A DNA stretch of 15,633 bases. It comes from Muribaculaceae bacterium. Its GTDB lineage: Bacteria > Bacteroidota > Bacteroidia > Bacteroidales > Muribaculaceae. The first letter of the stretch is position 1; each line of letters begins with the position of its first letter. The notes beneath the pieces were generated by a model, which saw nothing but the letters and a program-made list of their open reading frames with translations, had not been told where the DNA came from and ran no database searches. Location of the stretch: contig JAEDNZ010000026.1 of NCBI GenBank assembly GCA_016302215.1, positions 1 to 15,633 on the forward strand. The letters are read 5' to 3'. Shown here piece after piece: positions 13,313-15,633 of the stretch. The position numbers and the translations under genes are program-made.

Positions 13313-15193
13313 TTAATTGTTCATTTGCCTCATTTTGCTTAATTCAATATGTTCAGGTGCCATTTCTTGAACATAACTACCACCAAAAAGGCTATATCCT
13401 ATTCCAATTTCCCATTCAATTGAACGCTCATAATTGCCATTTAGATCGTATAGTTTACATGTGTAGCCTCCATATGAAGGATGCGCTTCCTTTGATTTTC
13501 TTAGTATATTCTCTCCTGTGTTTCCACGCCCATATTGATAAGCGCTTCTAAGTTTCCCATCGGAAAAGAAGTAACACGCAAGATACAGTTTTTTCGTACT
13601 ATATGAATATGATTTTATTGATTCGATAATGCCATTTGAATACCACGTAAATTCATTAATATATGTAGGTTTATCATCCTTATAAACGATTTCCCAATTG
13701 CGATAACCATTATCGTCAATAGCGAATCGTAATGAAATTCTCCTATGGTCAGATGATTCTAATTTGATATTTCCTTTATCATCAACAACAAAGCCGGATC
13801 CTAAGTCATTTCCATCGTCAAAAACACATATAAAATATTTTTTAGATTTATCATAAATTATATAATCTGGACAAGTAGATTGTTGATCTTCAGTATCTGG
13901 GTCAAAATAGTCTATACAATTTGAGTATTTATATTTCGGATATGCATTTTGATACATGAGTTTCTGTGCGAGTTCTTTAGCAGAAGTAGGATTTGGGCTT
14001 CTATATACTTCTTGCCACTGACTATTAGTTAGAGTAAAATTATTGAGCCAATTACCTTGTGTAATAGTACCATCTATAAAATATGTAGTACCATCGACAA
14101 AAAATGGTCCAACAGAAGATGACGACACATCGCCTTCAAATCTGTCTCCATTTTGATATTTGAAAATTCCTTTGGTTGCGGTAGTGGATATCGTAGACGT
14201 AATAGAGTCCGCGTTTTGTGTTATCGCATATTTAATTATGCCTTCAAAGTAATCGCCATTTTGGTATCGCCATTTAGCATAATAACAGTTTTCAAGTATC
14301 TTTAGCTTATTCCAATAATCCTCCTCAACTAATGAACCATCATCTTTTACAAACCATGCCTCACTATACAAAAGTGTGTTATATTCTCCGTATTCTTGAA
14401 AAAAAACTATATTGCCGTTATCTCTTTGGACTGAAATTTTCTTTGGGCCATTAGGCATTCCCCACCGTTGTCCTTCTAACGGAATAAAACGAATACGACC
14501 CTCAACTGGCACTGGCTTTACTCTACCTTTAAAAACTGTTCCATCTTGCCAATGTATAGTTACTCCATCATTTGCTTGAAGAAGCATTTCAAAAGTGTCA
14601 AAAGAGTCATCATCCTTAATCGAAATATTTGGAATCTCAGCAGATAAGAAAGTAAATGAATTTCCTTCATTTTTTTTGTCGAGATATATTGTATTGACAT
14701 TACTTATCCTTACTATTGCGGCTCTGTCAAGAAAGAATCCATCCAAGTATGATATCTTATCTCGTTTAATCCGTAGTTCACCGGCTTTCTTAGGTTTATA
14801 ATTCATTGAAAAATCATCCATATTATAAACATAGAAAGTGCCGTATATTTTGTTCGTACCAGATGATGTCCTGATATATTTGACGCCATCAATAACCAAT
14901 CTACCAACGGTATAAGACACCTTTCCTTCTAAAAGAAGTTCAGGTACAACTGATGTCGTATCATAAAACCTTGCAACTGTCCCATCGCACAATACTCCTT
15001 TATCTATGATTCCGCAAATTGAATAATGTTGCGTCGGGAAATCAATGGTTTTAGGATTTTTAGTATATGAAATTGAAGTAGTAGTTTTAGTTTGATACCA
15101 CATGTTGAGTTCTTCCTTCATATCAGCAAAATTATTATGCGGATAAGCAGAAATATATGTAAGTATAAAGATTAAAGAAAGAAGTTTATTCAT
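13313..15193 (-). CDS. Secreted MORN-repeat-type protein
   Basis: Unnamed protein of 626 aa. The N-terminus is a probable signal peptide (hydrophobic 4-16, likely cut near SAY). The middle holds MORN-like beta repeats: WQDGTVFKGRV (215-225), YQNGDYFEGII (310-320) and YQNGDRFEGDV (346-356), with a further GTITQGNW at 375-382. The part from about 515 (WYSNGIIES, FFSDGKLRSAY) resembles the MORN_2/YwqK type of repeat. MORN repeats bind membranes or proteins in other systems; here no enzyme domain is seen. The gene is clearly more AT-rich than its + strand neighbours and uses AT-ending codons, which suggests different ancestry. It is flanked by copies of a 62-bp repeat. The start at 15193 suits the signal peptide. 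Function unknown. Confidence 0.85.
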   Translation of the reverse strand: MNKLLSLIFILTYISAYPHNNFADMKEELNMWYQTKTTTSISYTKNPKTIDFPTQHYSICGIIDKGVLCDGTVARFYDTTSVVPELLLEGKVSYTVGRLVIDGVKYIRTSSGTNKIYGTFYVYNMDDFSMNYKPKKAGELRIKRDKISYLDGFFLDRAAIVRISNVNTIYLDKKNEGNSFTFLSAEIPNISIKDDDSFDTFEMLLQANDGVTIHWQDGTVFKGRVKPVPVEGRIRFIPLEGQRWGMPNGPKKISVQRDNGNIVFFQEYGEYNTLLYSEAWFVKDDGSLVEEDYWNKLKILENCYYAKWRYQNGDYFEGIIKYAITQNADSITSTISTTATKGIFKYQNGDRFEGDVSSSSVGPFFVDGTTYFIDGTITQGNWLNNFTLTNSQWQEVYRSPNPTSAKELAQKLMYQNAYPKYKYSNCIDYFDPDTEDQQSTCPDYIIYDKSKKYFICVFDDGNDLGSGFVVDDKGNIKLESSDHRRISLRFAIDDNGYRNWEIVYKDDKPTYINEFTWYSNGIIESIKSYSYSTKKLYLACYFFSDGKLRSAYQYGRGNTGENILRKSKEAHPSYGGYTCKLYDLNGNYERSIEWEIGIGYSLFGGSYVQEMAPEHIELSKMRQMNN

Positions 15194-15205
15194 ATTGTTC
15201 AGTAT

Positions 15206-15213
15206 TAAAGTTA
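15206..15213 (-). promoter_or_regulatory. Weak -7-like box before the 626-aa gene
   Basis: On the - strand TAACTTTA matches TAnnTTTG at 5 of 6 fixed positions and ends 12 nt before the ATG at 15193. No TTTG -33 element is seen, because the region upstream is the repeat itself. If real, this gene has its own promoter next to repeat copy 2. Confidence 0.25.
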
Positions 15214-15274
15214 ATGCGTTAGGGATAGAAGCCTTTCGGTCGAGACATCAGGCTCGATTCACGATAGCCCGACG
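15213..15274. repeat. Dispersed 62-bp structured repeat, copy 2
   Basis: Second copy of the element at 13228-13289. The small hairpin reads GCC-TTTC-GGT (15231-15240) on the + strand, so a G-C pair in copy 1 becomes a G-U pair here. GGCTCG (15251-15256) can pair with CG plus AGCC (15262-15269, two-base bulge) in both copies. Beyond the shared 62 nt, CGGC-GGA-GCCG (15273-15283) forms a hairpin, and GTTAGGG (15218-15224) can close on CCCTAAT (15289-15295), folding the whole unit. It fills nearly all of the 101-nt space between the two - strand genes. Confidence 0.9.
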
Positions 15275-15294
15275 GCGGAGCCGGAACGCCCTAA

Positions 15295-15570
15295 TCAATT
15301 ATTTTTGAACAATTCCTTAATAGCTTTTTTAGATTTAATTCTCCAATATTCCTTAGACAGATTTAGTGCTAAAGAAAGTGGTATATCTGCGACGTAAAAA
15401 GAATCGTTATTCATTGTGATAATAACGCACTCTTTCTCGAAGTCTATAACTTCTCCTGTTGCATCGTCCACCAAAGAAGAATCGGCGCTTATAAAAGCAA
15501 CATCGTACAAATCGATCGTTACTTCTTCACCGTCTAAAACATTTGTAAACGTAAAAGGCAATTTTATCAT
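15295..15570 (-). CDS. Small hypothetical protein, 91 aa
   Basis: I do not recognise this protein. It has no signal peptide or membrane segment. It looks mainly beta-stranded in the first 60 residues (MIKLPFTFTNVLDGEEVTID; CVIITMNNDSFYVADIP) and helical and basic at the end (SKEYWRIKSKKAIKELFKNN). The pattern of an N-terminal MIKL, a central IT(M/L)xNxxxYV strand and a helix loosely recalls small FlbD-like proteins, but I would not assign it. The 91-codon frame, AT-rich codon use like the downstream 626-aa gene, shared strand and tight spacing support a real gene. Its TGA stop (15295-15297) touches the end of repeat copy 2. Confidence 0.65.
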   Translation of the reverse strand: MIKLPFTFTNVLDGEEVTIDLYDVAFISADSSLVDDATGEVIDFEKECVIITMNNDSFYVADIPLSLALNLSKEYWRIKSKKAIKELFKNN

Positions 15571-15609
15571 ATTAAGTTGGTATTAAAAATTCAACATAGA
15601 TTGAGGCAA

Positions 15610-15633
15610 TTAGTCCCAGTCGTTTAGTTCGTC
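15610..15633 (-). CDS. Possible 3' end of a third - strand gene
   Basis: Read on the - strand from the right edge, seven codons (DELNDWD) end in TAA at 15610-15612, 39 nt before the 91-aa gene start. The acidic, tryptophan-containing tail looks like a protein end, but seven codons cannot prove it. No promoter box is visible in 15571-15609, so the 91-aa gene may be co-transcribed with it. Confidence 0.35.
   Translation of the reverse strand, partial: DELNDWD

Noticed and set aside
15213..15274. Hammerhead ribozyme on the - strand of repeat copy 2
   Set aside because: CTGATG and GAAA occur in order, but the invariant A after CTGATG is missing, stem II is poor, and copy 1 has no GAAA.
13228..15295. 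Classical integron attC sites
   Set aside because: attC runs from an AAC-ending box to a GTT-starting box. Copy 2 instead starts with GTTAGGG and ends with CCCTAAT, and copy 1 lacks the closing box. No integrase is in the window. Only the layout is similar.

Overview
The window looks like a chromosome segment from a gut-type Bacteroidales bacterium, probably Muribaculaceae-like. The evidence is the gene order (Na+-NQR operon; dnaN, exonuclease, coaBC, DUF4835, recN, rlmB), the TAnnTTTG promoter boxes, the lack of clear Shine-Dalgarno sites, and lipoproteins with Fn3-like and MORN-type domains. The genus is inference.

Positions 12-4589 hold nqrB, nqrC, nqrD, nqrE and nqrF on the + strand, almost without gaps. 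They encode five of the six subunits of the sodium-pumping NADH:quinone oxidoreductase; nqrA should lie just left of the window. All cofactor residues I could check are present: FMN-threonines in NqrB and NqrC, paired cysteines in NqrD and NqrE, and the 2Fe-2S, FAD and NADH motifs of NqrF. A lipoprotein with a C-terminal Fn3-like domain follows (4620-5750).

Positions 5851-12824 are a housekeeping block on the + strand. It contains a tail-less single-stranded DNA-binding protein, the DNA polymerase sliding clamp, a DEDDh exonuclease that starts inside the dnaN stop codon, bifunctional CoaBC, a DUF4835 (PorD-like) exported protein, RecN and the rRNA methyltransferase RlmB. coaBC, the DUF4835 gene and recN are chained by 4-nt ATGA overlaps. 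Promoter-like TAnnTTTG boxes precede ssb and dnaN.

From about 12825 to the right end the character changes. A 488-nt stretch without a confident gene holds heptad repeats and hairpins. It is followed by AT-rich genes on the - strand: a secreted MORN-type protein of 626 aa, a 91-aa protein of unknown function, and possibly the last codons of a third gene. After each of the first two genes, in reading direction, lies one copy of the same 62-bp element (13228-13289 and 15213-15274, 55/62 identical, the last 33 nt identical). The differences between copies preserve hairpins, which suggests selection on a folded RNA or DNA. This gene-element-gene-element layout, with its opposite strand and different composition, is the most unusual signal here. 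It may be a cassette-like or repeat-mediated accessory region. A strong hairpin followed by a T-rich run on the - strand (13194-13227) probably ends that transcription unit.
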